Part shown: positions 31,852 through 32,271 of the stretch, in pieces | Numbering within the stretch: position 1 is the stretch's first letter | How the letters are laid out: each line of letters starts with the position of its first letter | From: Sulfurimonas sp. | GTDB taxonomy: Bacteria; Campylobacterota; Campylobacteria; Campylobacterales; Sulfurimonadaceae | DNA: 32,271 nt | Direction: 5' to 3' | Assembly (NCBI GenBank): GCA_027063505.1 | Contig: JAMORO010000036.1 | Span: 1-32,271, forward strand | Notes under the pieces: generated by a model | The model's database searches: none | What the model was told of the DNA's origin: nothing | What the model saw: the letters and a program-made list of their open reading frames with translations, nothing else | Made by a program: the position numbers and the translations under genes

Positions 31852-31950
31852 CATCTCAATTATGTTTCCCCTTTCATAAGAGAGAGAATATTAACAATTT
31901 TTTAAACACTCAAGGTTTCCCCTTTTATCTCCTTGAGTGTTTTCTCCTTT
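31852..31950 (+). ncRNA. Candidate RepG-like small RNA
   Basis: About 100 bases between cetA and the next gene have a promoter-like TATAAT at 31841, no convincing ORF, and end in a classic terminator. The segment GTTTCCCCTTT-C/T-AT occurs twice (31864-31877 and 31915-31928, 13 of 14 identical); the second copy forms the terminator loop. A C/U-rich terminator loop is how Helicobacter RepG recognises G-rich leaders, including that of a chemoreceptor gene. Here TCCCCTT (31918-31924) is fully complementary to the cetB ribosome-binding site AAGGGGA (29900-29906), extendable to ten pairs with two G-U. It could instead be just the cetA 3' UTR. Confidence 0.45.
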
Positions 31951-31957
31951 TTTGTGC
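31904..31957 (+). terminator. Rho-independent terminator with C/U-rich loop
   Basis: A perfect 12-bp stem AAACACTCAAGG (31904-31915) / CCTTGAGTGTTT (31931-31942) with a 15-base pyrimidine-rich loop, then TCTCCTTTTTTG. It ends transcription of cetBA and/or of the candidate small RNA. Confidence 0.85.
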
Positions 31958-31969
31958 TAAACTTCCTTT

Positions 31970-32271
31970 ATGAAAATCACTTTAACAACTCTTAATTCAC
32001 GCTTTACTCATAGTGCCATTGGTCTTAGATACCTCTATGCAAATATGCAAGAGCTTCAAGATAAAACAACTATAAAAGAGTTTAGTATCAACGATGCTAT
32101 CCAGACAGTAGTAGAGAAACTTCTCTCTGATTCTCCTGATATTATAGGCATCGGTGTTTATATCTGGAATGTGAGTGAGGTTCGTGAACTTATCCATATC
32201 ATCAAAAAAGTAGCCCCTGCAACTAAAATCATTCTTGGTGGTCCAGAGGTTACTTACGAGCCTTTTAGAGT
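31970..32271 (+). CDS. B12-binding-domain radical SAM protein, N-terminal part (truncated by window edge)
   Basis: The first 100 codons of a gene that runs off the right edge. MKITLTTLNSRFTHSAIGLRYL, then SPDIIGIGVYIWNVSEVRELI, and ATKIILGGPEVTYEP form the alternating beta-alpha pattern of a Rossmann-like cobalamin-binding domain as found at the start of 'B12-binding radical SAM' proteins; the GGPEVTYEP phrase is characteristic. The radical SAM CxxxCxxC motif would lie beyond the window. ATG 31970 has no ribosome-binding site, and a TAAACT-like -10 nearby suggests a very short leader. The substrate is unknown. It is a likely consumer of the cobalamin made by the genes to the left. Confidence 0.8.
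   Translation, partial: MKITLTTLNSRFTHSAIGLRYLYANMQELQDKTTIKEFSINDAIQTVVEKLLSDSPDIIGIGVYIWNVSEVRELIHIIKKVAPATKIILGGPEVTYEPFR

Noticed and set aside
31863..31880. Five-codon ORF ATG TTT CCC CTT TCA TAA in the candidate small RNA
   Set aside because: It is too short and has no ribosome-binding site; the repeated motif is better explained as an RNA element.
1..32271. Mobile elements, prophage, CRISPR array, tRNA or rRNA genes
   Set aside because: No terminal repeats with transposase or integrase genes, no regularly spaced repeats and no tRNA-like cloverleaf or rRNA segments were recognised.

Overview
The window looks like a chromosomal segment of a free-living Campylobacterota (Epsilonproteobacteria), most like Sulfurimonas and relatives. 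The DNA is AT-rich, genes are tightly packed on both strands, TTG starts are common, promoters are often of the extended TGnTATAAT form without a clear -35, and the gene content fits: OprD-type porin, CetA/CetB energy-taxis pair, Suv3-like RNA helicase, and abundant GGDEF and MCP sensors. The genus is an inference. I found no tRNA, rRNA, IS element, prophage or CRISPR array.

Region 1 (1-3947) is one operon read to the right: the C-terminal barrel of a TonB-dependent receptor cut by the left edge, a small exported YfiR-like protein, a membrane GGDEF-EAL protein, and bluB, which makes the B12 lower-ligand base 5,6-dimethylbenzimidazole. Region 2 (3952-7483) has an Fsr-like MFS exporter followed by what looks like the last 28 codons of a lost metallo-beta-lactamase-fold gene, and divergently a beta-propeller plus alpha-solenoid protein of unknown role.

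Region 3 (7480-20903) is dominated by cobalamin assembly. cbiA and a CbiK-type cobaltochelatase are divergent. After a FIST-PAS-GGDEF sensor come a lone CbiM-like permease and an OprD-type porin behind a Fur-box-like site. Then a tightly coupled operon runs rightward: cysteine-rich small-domain protein (PF04071), APH/ThrB2-like kinase, ribbon-helix-helix antitoxin-like protein, cobD, cobQ, cbiB, a Tat-exported metallophosphoesterase and a UPF0284-type cobT. Together they would cover cobalt insertion, a,c-amidation, the remaining amidations, linker synthesis and attachment, and base activation. The corrin-ring methylation enzymes, cobU/cobY and cobS are not in the window and must lie elsewhere if the pathway is complete. 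The kinase is a good candidate for the phosphothreonine-forming step that feeds cobD.

Region 4 (20946-29834) holds a chemoreceptor with a periplasmic c-type haem motif, a small exported repeat protein, a Suv3-like RNA helicase with a C-terminal zinc ribbon, small conserved proteins (rhodanese-like, DUF309), an MscS channel, a DUF481 outer-membrane protein and a second MFS transporter.

Region 5 (29867-32271) holds cetB and cetA (the latter with a C-terminal CZB zinc-binding domain), then an intergenic stretch that reads as a small RNA gene with its own promoter and terminator. Its C/U-rich terminator loop is complementary to the cetB ribosome-binding site, like the RepG sRNA of Helicobacter. 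The window ends inside a B12-binding radical SAM gene.
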